NCBI RefSeq assembly: GCF_035982055.1
Contig: NZ_CP108427.1
Location: forward strand, 9,485,001-9,549,000
Source of the DNA: Streptomyces sp. NBC_01288
GTDB lineage: Bacteria; Actinomycetota; Actinomycetes; Streptomycetales; Streptomycetaceae
Reading direction: 5' to 3'
DNA length: 64,000 nt
The translations under genes and the position numbers were made by a program. Below the pieces are notes generated by a model. The model had not been told where the DNA came from. It did not search any database and worked only from the letters and a program-made list of their open reading frames with translations. Positions 15,789 to 24,325 of this stretch are shown here, piece after piece; position 1 is the first letter of the stretch, and each line of letters starts with the position of its first letter.

Positions 15789-17198
15789 ATGACTGCCATT
15801 ACCCGTCGCGAACATGATCTGCTCGGGGATCGGGATGTACCCGGCGATGCCTACTGGGGTGTTCACACCCTGCGGGCCACCGAGAACTTCCCTATCACCG
15901 GGACGCCGATCTCCATCTACCCGCACTTGATCAATGCTCTCGCCGCCGTCAAGGAGGCCGCTGCTCTCGCCAATGAGGAGTTGGGGCTGCTCTCGCCGGA
16001 GAAGACGGGCGCCATTGTCGCTGCCTGCCGGGAGATCCGGGACGGGAAGCTGCACGACCAGTTCGTCGTGGACGTGGTGCAGGGTGGGGCCGGTACCTCC
16101 ACCAACATGAACGCCAACGAGGTTGTCGCGAACCGGGCGTTGGAGTTGCTCGGGCATGGCAAGGGGGAGTACCAGTACCTGCACCCCAACGAGGACGTCA
16201 ACCTTGGGCAGTCGACCAACGACGTGTATCCGACCGCCGTCAAGATAGCGACGGTCTTTGCCGTACACGGGTTGATCGCGTCAATGGCTGTACTGCAAGA
16301 CGCCTTTGCCCGTAAGGCTGTTGAGTTTCGTGACGTGCTCAAGATGGGCCGTACACAGTTGCAGGACGCGGTGCCGATGACGCTCGGTCAAGAGTTCTCG
16401 GCGTATGCGGTCATGATTGACGAGGATCGTCAACGTCTTGACGAGGCTGTCCAGTTGATCCATGAGATCAACCTGGGGGCCACGGCCATCGGGACCGGGC
16501 TCAATGCTCCTGCCGGGTATGCGGAGTCGGCGCGGCGGCATCTCTCGGAGATCACCGGGCTGCCGTTGGTGACGGCGGCGAACCTGGTCGAGGCCACGCA
16601 GGACTGCGGGGCGTTCGTGCAGATGTCGGGGGTGCTCAAGCGCGTTGCGGTCAAGCTCTCCAAGAGCTGCAACGACCTGCGGCTGCTGTCCTCGGGGCCG
16701 CGTGCGGGGCTCGGGGAGATCAACCTGCCGCCGGTGCAGGCCGGTTCGAGCATCATGCCGGGCAAGGTCAACCCGGTGATCCCCGAGGTCGTCAACCAGG
16801 TCGCCTTCGAGGTGATCGGCAACGACGTCACCATCACGATGGCCGCCGAGGCCGGACAGCTCCAGCTCAACGCGTTCGAGCCGATCATCCTGCACTCGCT
16901 GTCGGAGAGCATTACGCATCTCCGGGCCGCCTGCCTGACGCTCGCCGAGCGGTGTGTGGACGGCATCACCGCCAACACCGAGGCGCTGCGCGCGAGCGTG
17001 GAGAACTCCATCGGCCTGGTGACCGCGCTGAACCCGCACATCGGGTACACGGCCGCCACCGACATCGCCAAGGAGGCCCTCGCCACCGGCCGGGGCGTGG
17101 CCGAACTCGTCCTGGAGAAGGGCCTGTTGCCCGCCGAGACGCTCGCCGCCCTGCTGCGGCCCGAGGTTCTGGCCGGCACCGGCCCCGTGGCTGTCTGA
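15789..17198 (+). CDS. aspA: Aspartate ammonia-lyase
   Basis: A 469-residue class II fumarase/aspartase. It starts TRREHDLLGDRDVPGDAYWG, contains GGAGTSTNMNANEVVANRA and carries the signature GSSIMPGKVNP (residues 319-329) with the catalytic Ser in its flexible loop; the substrate-binding TNDVYPTAVKIA is present. The NMNANEV and the overall start favour aspartase over fumarase. It deaminates aspartate to fumarate and ammonia. The first ~900 bp share the T-richer codon use of the upstream asparaginase. Ribosome-binding site GAAGAGG before ATG 15789. It comes after the asparaginase and before glutaminase on the same strand. Confidence 0.92.
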   Translation: MTAITRREHDLLGDRDVPGDAYWGVHTLRATENFPITGTPISIYPHLINALAAVKEAAALANEELGLLSPEKTGAIVAACREIRDGKLHDQFVVDVVQGGAGTSTNMNANEVVANRALELLGHGKGEYQYLHPNEDVNLGQSTNDVYPTAVKIATVFAVHGLIASMAVLQDAFARKAVEFRDVLKMGRTQLQDAVPMTLGQEFSAYAVMIDEDRQRLDEAVQLIHEINLGATAIGTGLNAPAGYAESARRHLSEITGLPLVTAANLVEATQDCGAFVQMSGVLKRVAVKLSKSCNDLRLLSSGPRAGLGEINLPPVQAGSSIMPGKVNPVIPEVVNQVAFEVIGNDVTITMAAEAGQLQLNAFEPIILHSLSESITHLRAACLTLAERCVDGITANTEALRASVENSIGLVTALNPHIGYTAATDIAKEALATGRGVAELVLEKGLLPAETLAALLRPEVLAGTGPVAV

Positions 17199-17234
17199 CC
17201 CGCGGACGCGCACCAGGACCCGCCCGGAGGCACA

Positions 17235-18167
17235 ATGGTGATCATGTCCCCATCGATGGCCTTCCAGCCGGTCCTGGAGCGCATCGCCGGTGAGATCGAG
17301 CGGATGCCGGGCCGCGGCCTGGCCGCCGACTACATCCCGGCGCTCGCGGCCTGCGACCCGCGCCGCTTCGGCATGGCCGTCGCGGAACTGGACGGCACGG
17401 TGTACGGCGTGGGGGACTGGCGGCAGCCGTTCTCCACGCAGTCCATCACCAAGGTCTTCACCCTCGCCCTCGACCTGGCCCGCGAGGGCGACGAACTCTG
17501 GGAGCACGTGGGCCGCGAGCCCTCCGGCAACCCCTTCAACTCCCTTGTCCAGCTGGAGTACGAGAGCGGTATCCCACGCAACCCGTTCATCAACGCGGGC
17601 GCGCTCGTCGTCACCGACCGCCTCCAGACCCGTACCGGAGACGCGGCCGGAGAGCTGCTCGCCTTCCTCCGTACCGAGAGCGGGAATCCGTCCCTCGACT
17701 TCGACAAGGACGTCGCCGCCTCCGAGTCCGCGAACGGTGACCGCAACGCGGCCCTCGCCCACTTCATGAAGTCCTACGGCAACATCGACAACGAGGTGCC
17801 CGTCCTCCTGGACCAGTATTTCCGGCAGTGCTCGATCGAGGCGTCCTGTGCCGATCTCGCCCTCGCCGCCGGTTTCCTGGCCCGGCACGGCAGCCGCGCC
17901 GACGGCTCCCGGCTGCTCACCCTCACCCAGGCCAAGCAGGTCAACGCGGTGATGCTGACCTGCGGGACGTACGACGCGGCCGGCGAGTTCGCCTACCGGG
18001 TGGGACTGCCCGGCAAGAGCGGGGTGGGCGGCGGGATCATCGCGATCGTCCCGGGCCGGTGCACGCTCGCCGTGTGGAGCCCGGGACTTGACGAGCGGGG
18101 GAACTCGGTGGCCGGGGTCGCCGCGCTCGATCGCTTCACGACCCTGACCGGGGTGTCGGTGTTCTGA
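17235..18167 (+). CDS. glsA: Glutaminase A
   Basis: A 310-residue serine-dependent glutaminase of the beta-lactamase fold. The SxxK motif is QSITK (Ser70, Lys73); further marks are GNPFNSLVQLE, PRNPFINAGALVV and the late GLPGKSGVGGGIIA. It hydrolyses glutamine to glutamate and ammonia. GGAGG lies 4-5 nt before the ATG. With 36 bp after aspA it probably belongs to the same transcript, completing a set that releases ammonia from Asn, Asp and Gln. It is convergent with the hydrolase at 18174. Confidence 0.93.
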   Translation: MVIMSPSMAFQPVLERIAGEIERMPGRGLAADYIPALAACDPRRFGMAVAELDGTVYGVGDWRQPFSTQSITKVFTLALDLAREGDELWEHVGREPSGNPFNSLVQLEYESGIPRNPFINAGALVVTDRLQTRTGDAAGELLAFLRTESGNPSLDFDKDVAASESANGDRNAALAHFMKSYGNIDNEVPVLLDQYFRQCSIEASCADLALAAGFLARHGSRADGSRLLTLTQAKQVNAVMLTCGTYDAAGEFAYRVGLPGKSGVGGGIIAIVPGRCTLAVWSPGLDERGNSVAGVAALDRFTTLTGVSVF

Positions 18168-18173
18168 CCGGCC

Positions 18174-18968
18174 TCAGCCCAGGAACTCGGTGAGCAGCGG
18201 CAGCAGGACCTTGTGCCGCATGACCCCCATGTGCGTGGTGCCGGGCAGCACGGCGAGTTGCGCGTCCGGGATCAGCCGGTGCATCTCGGCCGCGTGCTCG
18301 ATGCGCATGAAGTCGGTGTCGCCGATGACGAGGAGCGTGGGCGCGGTCACCGCGCGCAGGTCGTCGGCGGTCCACGGCAGCGGTTCGTTCGCCGCCGCCG
18401 AGGTCTTGGCGAGGAAGTCGTGGAAGTGCTCGGGGTGCGGTGCGACGGCCGCGTAGGCGGCGGACATCTCCTCGAAGTCCGCCTGGCCGGGCATCCGGGG
18501 CGAGCTGAAGTCGGGGGTGCGGATCTCCTCGTGGATGCCGTCCTGGCTGTACTGAGCGGCCGCCGGCACGAGCCGTCCGACCCGCTCAGGGTGCCGGACC
18601 GCGAGCTCCAGCGCGACCAGTCCGCCGAGGCTGAAGCCGATGAAGTCGGCCTGCCGGACGCCGAGTTCGTCGAGCAGTGCCACCACGTCGGAAGCCAGGT
18701 CCGGGATCGTCAGCGGGCGGTCGGTGTCGGCGGTGTGGCCGTGGCCCTGGAGTTCGGGGGCGATCACGTACCGCTCGGCGGACAGCGCGGGCAGCATCGT
18801 CCCGAAGGCCAGACCGACGGTCTGCACACCGCCGTGCAGCAGCACCAGCGGGCGTCGGCCCTCGTGTGCGGTGCCATGGATCTCGTAGTACATCTCCTGG
18901 CCGTTCACCTTGGTGCGGGCGGAGCTGGTCGGCACGGTCATCACATCCGTTCTGGGAAAGTCGGTCAT
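18174..18968 (-). CDS. Alpha/beta hydrolase
   Basis: A 264-residue alpha/beta hydrolase. LVLLHGGVQT supplies the oxyanion hole, GFSLGG the nucleophilic Ser, LVIGDTDF the acidic residue and GTTHMG the catalytic His. No signal peptide. The start at 18968 has no clear Shine-Dalgarno; an internal ATG (MTVPTSSA, 18941) is an alternative. It is divergent from the membrane glycosyltransferase at 19097 and its stop is 6 bp from glsA. Substrate unknown. Confidence 0.85.
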   Translation of the reverse strand: MTDFPRTDVMTVPTSSARTKVNGQEMYYEIHGTAHEGRRPLVLLHGGVQTVGLAFGTMLPALSAERYVIAPELQGHGHTADTDRPLTIPDLASDVVALLDELGVRQADFIGFSLGGLVALELAVRHPERVGRLVPAAAQYSQDGIHEEIRTPDFSSPRMPGQADFEEMSAAYAAVAPHPEHFHDFLAKTSAAANEPLPWTADDLRAVTAPTLLVIGDTDFMRIEHAAEMHRLIPDAQLAVLPGTTHMGVMRHKVLLPLLTEFLG

Positions 18969-19096
18969 CAGAAAGACCGGTCGCGGACCGAGAACTCATC
19001 GGTGCCGAGGCCCGAGCACACGGAGGTCACGCGCAGTCCGCCGCCCCGAGAGCGGCAGGTCGCCTTCCCGCCATCCGGCGTTGACACGCTTGGCGA

Positions 19097-20500
19097 GTGT
19101 TGGCCATGGCTTTTCCCGTCGATCTCCGCCGCTGCCAGGTACTCGGTCTCGCCGGTACCGCCGTCCTCGCGCTGGGCGGTGAGACGGCCGGGGCGCTGCC
19201 GGCCGCGGACCTCTTCTCCCCGGCCTCCGCGCAGGCGGCGCTCGGCCTGGTCGGGGTCTACTTCGGTGTCGTCCTGCTGATAGCGGCCTGGCTGTTGCTC
19301 GGCAAGCTGATCCGCAGCGCCGAACCGCCCACCCCGCGCTCCCTGTTCCTGGTCCTCGCGGTATGGGCGGCCCCGCTGCTGCTCGCGCCGCCGCTGTTCA
19401 GCCGGGACGTGTACAGCTATCTCGCGCAGGGCGCCATGGTCGACGCCCACATGGACGTCTACGCGCACGGCCCCGCCGCGCTCGGCGGCCCCCTCGCCGA
19501 CGAGGTCGCCCCGCTGTGGCAGCACACGGGCGCGCCGTACGGCCCGGTGTTCCTCGCCGTGGCGTCGGGGCTGTCCGGACTGACCCGCGGTGAACTCCCC
19601 GCCGGGCTCTTCGGGATGCGGCTCGTCGCGCTCCTCGGGGTGGGTCTGATGGCCGCCGCGCTGCCCCGGCTCGCCCGGCACAGTGGCGCCGACCCGGCCG
19701 CCGCGCTCTGGCTCGGCGCCCTCAACCCGCTCGTCCTGCTGCACCTCGTCGCGGGTGCTCACAACGACGCGATCATGCTCGGCCTGCTCGGCGTCGGCCT
19801 GGTCGCCGCCCTCGGCCGCTGGCCGGTCCTGGGCGCCGTACTCGTCACGCTCGCCGCCCTGGTCAAGGCACCGGCCGCGCTCGGTCTCGCCGCGGTCGTG
19901 CTGCTCCAGATCCGCGCGGGCCACCGCCCGGCCAAGGCCGTCACGACGACCGTCGTCGCGTCCGCGGCCACCACGGTCGCGGCGACCGCATTGGCCGGCA
20001 CGGGCTACGGCTGGATAGGCGCCCTCGACACACCCGTCTCGGCCCACAACTGGGCCCTCACCAGCCTCCTCGGCCGCGCCACCGGCGCCCTGCTGAAACA
20101 CCTCGGCAGCGACCTCGCGCCCCTCGCGGTCCCGGCCTGGCACGCCCTCGGCCTCGCGGTCACCGGCGCGGCGATCCTCGCCATATGGTTCCGCCTGCGA
20201 CCCAGCCCGGTCTACGCGCTCGGCCTGAGCCTCGCGGTCGTGGCCGCCTTCGGCCCGGCGATCCGCCCCTGGTACGCCCTGTGGGGTCTCTTCCTGATCG
20301 CCGCCGCCGCGCCCAGCACGTCCGTACGACACCGGGTGGCCGCCGTGACCGGCGTCCTCGCCCTCGCCGTCCTCCCGAGCGGCGGCCCCGCCGACATCGG
20401 ACAACTCGTGCTGGCCGTCTCCGGCGGCGTCCTCGCGATCGTCGTCCTCTGGCAGGCCCGCCAGGCGGCGGAGGCCCCGGCCCTGGGACGCACGGCATGA
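19097..20500 (+). CDS. Polytopic GT-C glycosyltransferase, MptB/MptA-like
   Basis: A ~467-residue membrane protein with about 12 hydrophobic segments. The first extracellular loop holds FSRDVYSYLAQGAMV, the acidic GT-C motif of actinobacterial polyprenol-phosphomannose-dependent alpha-1,6-mannosyltransferases (MptA/MptB). Other family phrases are NPLVLLHLVAGAHNDA and AIRPWYALWGLFL. It would extend a cell-envelope mannan or lipoglycan from the outer face of the membrane. GTG 19097 is used here; ATG 19106 is equally possible, as neither has a good ribosome-binding site. It overlaps the next GT gene by 4 bp, implying a shared pathway. Confidence 0.8.
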   Translation: MLAMAFPVDLRRCQVLGLAGTAVLALGGETAGALPAADLFSPASAQAALGLVGVYFGVVLLIAAWLLLGKLIRSAEPPTPRSLFLVLAVWAAPLLLAPPLFSRDVYSYLAQGAMVDAHMDVYAHGPAALGGPLADEVAPLWQHTGAPYGPVFLAVASGLSGLTRGELPAGLFGMRLVALLGVGLMAAALPRLARHSGADPAAALWLGALNPLVLLHLVAGAHNDAIMLGLLGVGLVAALGRWPVLGAVLVTLAALVKAPAALGLAAVVLLQIRAGHRPAKAVTTTVVASAATTVAATALAGTGYGWIGALDTPVSAHNWALTSLLGRATGALLKHLGSDLAPLAVPAWHALGLAVTGAAILAIWFRLRPSPVYALGLSLAVVAAFGPAIRPWYALWGLFLIAAAAPSTSVRHRVAAVTGVLALAVLPSGGPADIGQLVLAVSGGVLAIVVLWQARQAAEAPALGRTA

Positions 20501-21873
20501 GAACACCCACCACCGACCGCGGCCGCGTCCTCCTGGTGCTGGCCCTCGCCGCCGTCGTCACCGTCTTCACCGCGACCGTCCCGCTGCTCCGCGACTGGTT
20601 CGACCTGCGCGTCTACTACGGCACCGTCCACACCTGGCTCCACCGAGGCGGCCGGATCTACGACTACCACGTGCCCGGGACGACCTACGGCTTCACCTAC
20701 CCGCCGTTCGCCGCCGTCAGCATGGCCCCGATGGGGTACCTCGGCCTCGGCACCGCGATCATCGCCGCACTCGTCCTCAACCTCGCGGCTCTCGGTGTGG
20801 TGCTGCGCATCCTGGCCGGGCCCGGATGGCGGCGCTACGGCTGGTTCGGGTGGGCGCTGGTGGCCTGCGGGCTGGCGCTGTTCGAGCCCTTGCGCGACAC
20901 CTTCAGCTTCGGCCAGGTGAACCTCCTGCTGCTGGCTCTCGTTCTTGGCGACGGCTGGCTCCTGTCCACCGGCCGGGGGCGCTGGGCGGGCGTCGGCATC
21001 GGCCTCGCGGCGGCCATCAAGCTCACGCCGGCCCTGTTCATCGCCTTGTTGCTGCTGGCCAGACGCTGGAAAGCCGCCGCGGTCGCGACGGCTGTGGCGC
21101 TCGCGGCGACCGGGCTCGCGGCCCTGGTGGTCCCGGACGCGTCGAAGTTCTACTGGACCGACGCGTTGTGGGACACGACCCGGGTGGGCCGCCTCGACTA
21201 CGTCTCCAACCAGTCCCTGCAAGGCGTCCTGGCCCGGCTCGGCGAGACGGGCCGCCCGCTGTGGGCGACCGTCGTCGTCCTCGTGCTGGCCGTGTGGGCG
21301 GTGCGTGTGCGCCGTGCGATCGTCCTGGGGGACTGGATCGCCGCGTTCGCGCTGACCGGGCTGACCGCGTGCCTGATCAGCCCGATCACCTGGGTGCACC
21401 ACCTGGTGTGGCTGCTGCCGTCGTTCGCCGTGCTGGTCCGCGCCGGACATCCGCGGATCGCGGGCGCCCTGTACGCGGTGATGTGCACGAGTGTCGTGTG
21501 GCTGTGGTTCGACGACTCCTCGGGCATCGACGGCTTCCTCGGCAGCAACACGTACACCTGGATCACCCTCGGCCTGCTGCTGTGGCTGCCGACGGGTCAG
21601 ACCGGCGGGAGCCGCCTGATCTTGAGCCGGATCGCGGCCACCACAGCGCCCGCGCCCAGCACGGCCGCAGCTACGATCACCGCGGTCTCGGCCCAGCCCG
21701 GACCCTCGTCCGGTACGACCGCCGCGGCCACCGGCACCGCCGAGGGACCCGACCTCGGCCTGGCCCGCAACGCGTCCAGCGAACCCACCGGATCGACCCG
21801 CCCGGCCGCCGCGAAGCCCCAGTCGAGCAGCTCGCGCGCCTCCTCGTACACGGTGAAACCACCGCCGGCCTGA
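20497..21873 (+). CDS. GT87-family membrane mannosyltransferase with tail overlapping dacC-like gene
   Basis: A 458-residue protein starting in ATGA overlap with the MptB-like gene. About ten membrane segments and the GT87 (DUF2029, PimE-like) marks: DLRVYYGTVHTWLHRGG, YGFTYPPFAA, FGQVNLLLLALVLGDGW, KLTPALF, and NQSLQG. These enzymes use polyprenyl-phosphomannose. The family-like part ends near residue 367 (TWITLGLLLWLPTGQ, about 21600). The remaining ~90 residues are Ala/Thr/Ser/Pro-rich and run antisense over the 3' end of the carboxypeptidase gene (277 bp shared), so this tail is probably an accidental extension. Confidence 0.78.
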   Translation: MRTPTTDRGRVLLVLALAAVVTVFTATVPLLRDWFDLRVYYGTVHTWLHRGGRIYDYHVPGTTYGFTYPPFAAVSMAPMGYLGLGTAIIAALVLNLAALGVVLRILAGPGWRRYGWFGWALVACGLALFEPLRDTFSFGQVNLLLLALVLGDGWLLSTGRGRWAGVGIGLAAAIKLTPALFIALLLLARRWKAAAVATAVALAATGLAALVVPDASKFYWTDALWDTTRVGRLDYVSNQSLQGVLARLGETGRPLWATVVVLVLAVWAVRVRRAIVLGDWIAAFALTGLTACLISPITWVHHLVWLLPSFAVLVRAGHPRIAGALYAVMCTSVVWLWFDDSSGIDGFLGSNTYTWITLGLLLWLPTGQTGGSRLILSRIAATTAPAPSTAAATITAVSAQPGPSSGTTAAATGTAEGPDLGLARNASSEPTGSTRPAAAKPQSSSSRASSYTVKPPPA

Positions 21874-22748
21874 GGGTTCATCACCGTGACGACGAGCGAG
21901 CGTCCGCCCCGACGCGCCGCCGCGACAAGGGTGTTGCCGGCGTGCGTCGTGTAGCCGTTCTTCACCCCGATGATCCCCGGATAGCGCTCCACACCGTCGT
22001 TGCCGGTCAGCAGCCGGTTGGTGTTCTGGATGCCGTACGACGATCCCTCGCCCGGGAACTGCGCCTCGGCCGTGGAGCAGTAGCGGGCGAAGTCGGCGTT
22101 GCGCAGACCGGCCCGGCCGAACACCGCGAGGTCGTAGGCGGAGGACACTTGGCCATCGGTGTCGTAGCCGTCCGGCGAGACGACATGGGTGTCGAGGGCT
22201 CCGAGGGAGCGGGCCTTGGCCTGCATGCGCGTGGCAGTGGTCTGCCAGCCGCCGTTGAGGGAGGCCAGGACGTGCACGGCGTCGTTCCCGGAGTTGAGGA
22301 AGACCCCGCGCCACAGGTCGGCGACGCGGTACGTGTGGCCTTCCTCTACGCCGACGAGGCTGCTGCCCTCGCCGATGCCGGCCAGGTCCTGTTCGCTGAC
22401 GCGGTGTTGGATGCCGCCGGGGAGGACCGGGAGGACAGCCAGCGCGAACAGTGTCTTCAGGGTGCTGGCGGGTGGGAGCTTTCGGTGGGCGTCGTGGGCG
22501 GCGAGGACTTCGCCGGTGTGGGCGTCCGCGACGAGCCAGGAGAGGGCGGAGACGTCCGGGACGTTGGGGGCGCCGGGGTGTGGTCTGACCTGGGTGTCGG
22601 GGTGGTTCAGGAGTGCGGGGGGCGGTGTTGCTGTGCTGGGATCCGACCCGGTGTTGGCAGTCGCCGTGGCGGGGGTGAACGCGAGGACGCCCGTCAGGCA
22701 GAGGGCGCAGGTCGACATAGCGATCCGGGGCGTGAATCCGATTGTCAT
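21597..22748 (-). CDS. D-alanyl-D-alanine carboxypeptidase (S11 family), membrane-anchored
   Basis: A 383-residue penicillin-binding protein. Signal peptide about residues 1-32, then the S11 catalytic motifs: SxxK in ASTLK, SxN as SGN in LNSGNDAV, and KNG in GVKNGYTTHAG in place of the usual KTG. The C-terminus has the typical membrane anchor, TAVIVAAAVLGAGAVVAAI followed by basic RLKIRR. It trims the stem pentapeptide of peptidoglycan outside the cell. The ATG at 22748 precedes MTIGFTPRIAMST. Its last 277 bp overlap the open tail of the convergent GT87 gene. Confidence 0.9.
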   Translation of the reverse strand: MTIGFTPRIAMSTCALCLTGVLAFTPATATANTGSDPSTATPPPALLNHPDTQVRPHPGAPNVPDVSALSWLVADAHTGEVLAAHDAHRKLPPASTLKTLFALAVLPVLPGGIQHRVSEQDLAGIGEGSSLVGVEEGHTYRVADLWRGVFLNSGNDAVHVLASLNGGWQTTATRMQAKARSLGALDTHVVSPDGYDTDGQVSSAYDLAVFGRAGLRNADFARYCSTAEAQFPGEGSSYGIQNTNRLLTGNDGVERYPGIIGVKNGYTTHAGNTLVAAARRGGRSLVVTVMNPQAGGGFTVYEEARELLDWGFAAAGRVDPVGSLDALRARPRSGPSAVPVAAAVVPDEGPGWAETAVIVAAAVLGAGAVVAAIRLKIRRLPPV

Positions 22749-22850
22749 ACCGCAAACGTAGGAACGGAGTCGTTGTCGAGGGTGCTGGCAGGGCCGGGCG
22801 GGGTGAGTGTGCACCCGGATGCGCTAGTGATTTGTCTGCCGGCCGGTGGG

Positions 22851-22881
22851 GGCTGGTCGGGCAGTTCCCCGCGCCCCTAAA
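22851..22881 (+). repeat. Streptomyces intergenic repeat, copy 2
   Basis: A 31-bp element, GGCTGGTCGGGCAG to CCCCGCGCCCCTAAA, lies between the start of the carboxypeptidase gene and the stop of rho. It differs from copy 1 (15728-15758) at one base and shares the preceding GC-rich context. Orientation relative to neighbouring genes differs between the two copies. Confidence 0.75.
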
Positions 22882-22894
22882 GGAGCCGCTCAGA

Positions 22895-24034
22895 TCAGTT
22901 GGAAGGCAGAGTCGGCTGGATCTGGCGTAGGAACGTCGCGTTGTCCGGGGTTTCTCGCATGCGCTCCAGCAGGGTTTCCAGGCTGCCCTGGGCGTCCCTG
23001 TTCTGGAGGACTCGGCGTAGGCCTCGTACGGCTGTCAACTCGGCCGGGGTGAGGAGGAGTTCCTCTCGGCGGGTGCCGGACGGGGTGATCTCGATGGCCG
23101 GGAAGATTCGGCGGGAGGCCAGGTCGCGGCTGAGGCGGAGTTCCATGTTGCCGGTGCTCTTGAGTTCCTCGAAGTAGACGTTGTCGGCGAGGGAGCCGGT
23201 CTCCACCAGGGCGGTGGCGAGGATGGTGAGGGAGCCGCCCTCCTCGGCCAGGCGGGCGGCGCCGAAGAACTTCTTCGGGCCGATCAGCGCGGTCGAGTCG
23301 ACGCCGCCGCTGAGGGTACGGCCACCGGAGGCCGCCGCGTTGTTGTGTGCCCGGCACAGCCGGGTCAGTGAGTCGAGGAGGATCACCACGTCCTCGCCCG
23401 CCTCGACGAGGCGCTTGGCCCGCTCGATGACGAGTTCGGCCAGCGCGATGTGCTGCTTGGGGGCCTTGTCGAAGGTGGAGGCGTACACCTCGCCGCGCAC
23501 GGAGCGCCGCATGTCGGTGACTTCCTCGGGCCGTTCGTCGAGCAGGACGACCATGAGGCGGGCCTCGGGGTGGTTGCCTGCGACGGCGGCCGCGATCTGC
23601 TGGAGCAGTACGGTCTTGCCGGTCTTGGGCGGGGCCACGATCAGCCCGCGCTGGCCCTTGCCGACGGGGGCGATCAGGTCGGCGACGCGTCCGGTCAGGC
23701 CGGCCGCCGGGTGTTCGAGGTGCAGCCGCTCACGCGGGTGCAGCGGGGTGAGGTCACGGAAGTGGCGTCGGCCGCGCAGTTCTGCGGGCGTGTGCCCGTT
23801 GACGAACGCGACCTCGGTCAGGGCGCGTTGCCCGCCGCGGACGCCTTCCACGAGGTCGCCCTTGCGCAGGCCGTGTCGGCGGATCAGCGCGGGGGAGACC
23901 TGGAGGTCGGTGGGCGTGGGCTGGCAGTTCAGCGCCCGCAGGTACCCCTTCCCGTTGCCGTCGATGTCGAGGACACCGGTGGCGGTCTGGACGCGGGGCT
24001 GTTCCTGTACTGGGGGTTCGAGTGTGGTGGTCAT
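22895..24034 (-). CDS. rho: Short transcription termination factor Rho paralogue
   Basis: A 379-residue Rho. The RNA-binding OB domain is intact (GVLDIDGNGKGYLRA to GLRKGDLVEGVRGG, residues 20-68); Walker A is APPKTGKT (134-141), Walker B DVVILLDSLTRL, and the Q/R-loop region GPKKFFGAARLAEEGGSLTI and STGNMELRLSRDLASRRIFP are conserved. Streptomyces housekeeping Rho carries a long, charged N-terminal extension (roughly 650-750 residues in all); this protein lacks it and is even shorter than E. coli Rho (419), so it is probably a second copy. The start follows AAAGGA. The C-terminus is short (QIQPTLPSN). Confidence 0.9.
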   Translation of the reverse strand: MTTTLEPPVQEQPRVQTATGVLDIDGNGKGYLRALNCQPTPTDLQVSPALIRRHGLRKGDLVEGVRGGQRALTEVAFVNGHTPAELRGRRHFRDLTPLHPRERLHLEHPAAGLTGRVADLIAPVGKGQRGLIVAPPKTGKTVLLQQIAAAVAGNHPEARLMVVLLDERPEEVTDMRRSVRGEVYASTFDKAPKQHIALAELVIERAKRLVEAGEDVVILLDSLTRLCRAHNNAAASGGRTLSGGVDSTALIGPKKFFGAARLAEEGGSLTILATALVETGSLADNVYFEELKSTGNMELRLSRDLASRRIFPAIEITPSGTRREELLLTPAELTAVRGLRRVLQNRDAQGSLETLLERMRETPDNATFLRQIQPTLPSN

Positions 24035-24325
24035 GATGGGTGGTCCTTTCAAGGACGGGATGCATGTGTCATGCGGAAGGAAGGGGGGAGAAGCCGCAGG
24101 TGGAGGGCGAACGAGCGCTCCTCGGGGCGGCGGGGAACATCACCTCGGGTACGACGAAAAGACGTCGGTCACGAAGTGGTGTGGAGAAGCCGGTGTGCCG
24201 GTCGGAAGTCGACGGGCTGTTCGGCGAAGGTGAAATGAGATCTGCACCGGCGCCCAGAACGGGGCGTGCACAAGTGCTGACCGCACCGTAGCACACCCGG
24301 CGCGGTTCTGGGTGTGACGTAGGGC
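24035..24325 (-). promoter_or_regulatory. Long C/U-rich leader upstream of the rho paralogue
   Basis: No gene is visible in these 291 bp between the methyltransferase stop and rho. On the rho strand the sequence is pyrimidine-rich with few strong hairpins, such as CTTCTCCCCCCTTCC (24099-24085). A -10-like TACGGT lies at 24290-24285. A long, unstructured C-rich leader is what an autoregulated rho would need (rut-like), but no experiment supports this here. Confidence 0.35.

Noticed and set aside
19080..19096. TTGACA at 19081 as the promoter of the MptB-like gene
   Set aside because: No acceptable -10 box lies 16-19 nt downstream before the start codon; the hexamer alone is not enough.
20212..22755. 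847-residue minus-strand open frame across the glycosyltransferase and carboxypeptidase genes
   Set aside because: It is a different frame from the carboxypeptidase, low in hydrophobic and rich in Arg/Gly/Gln residues, and spans three well-supported genes. It is a composition artefact.
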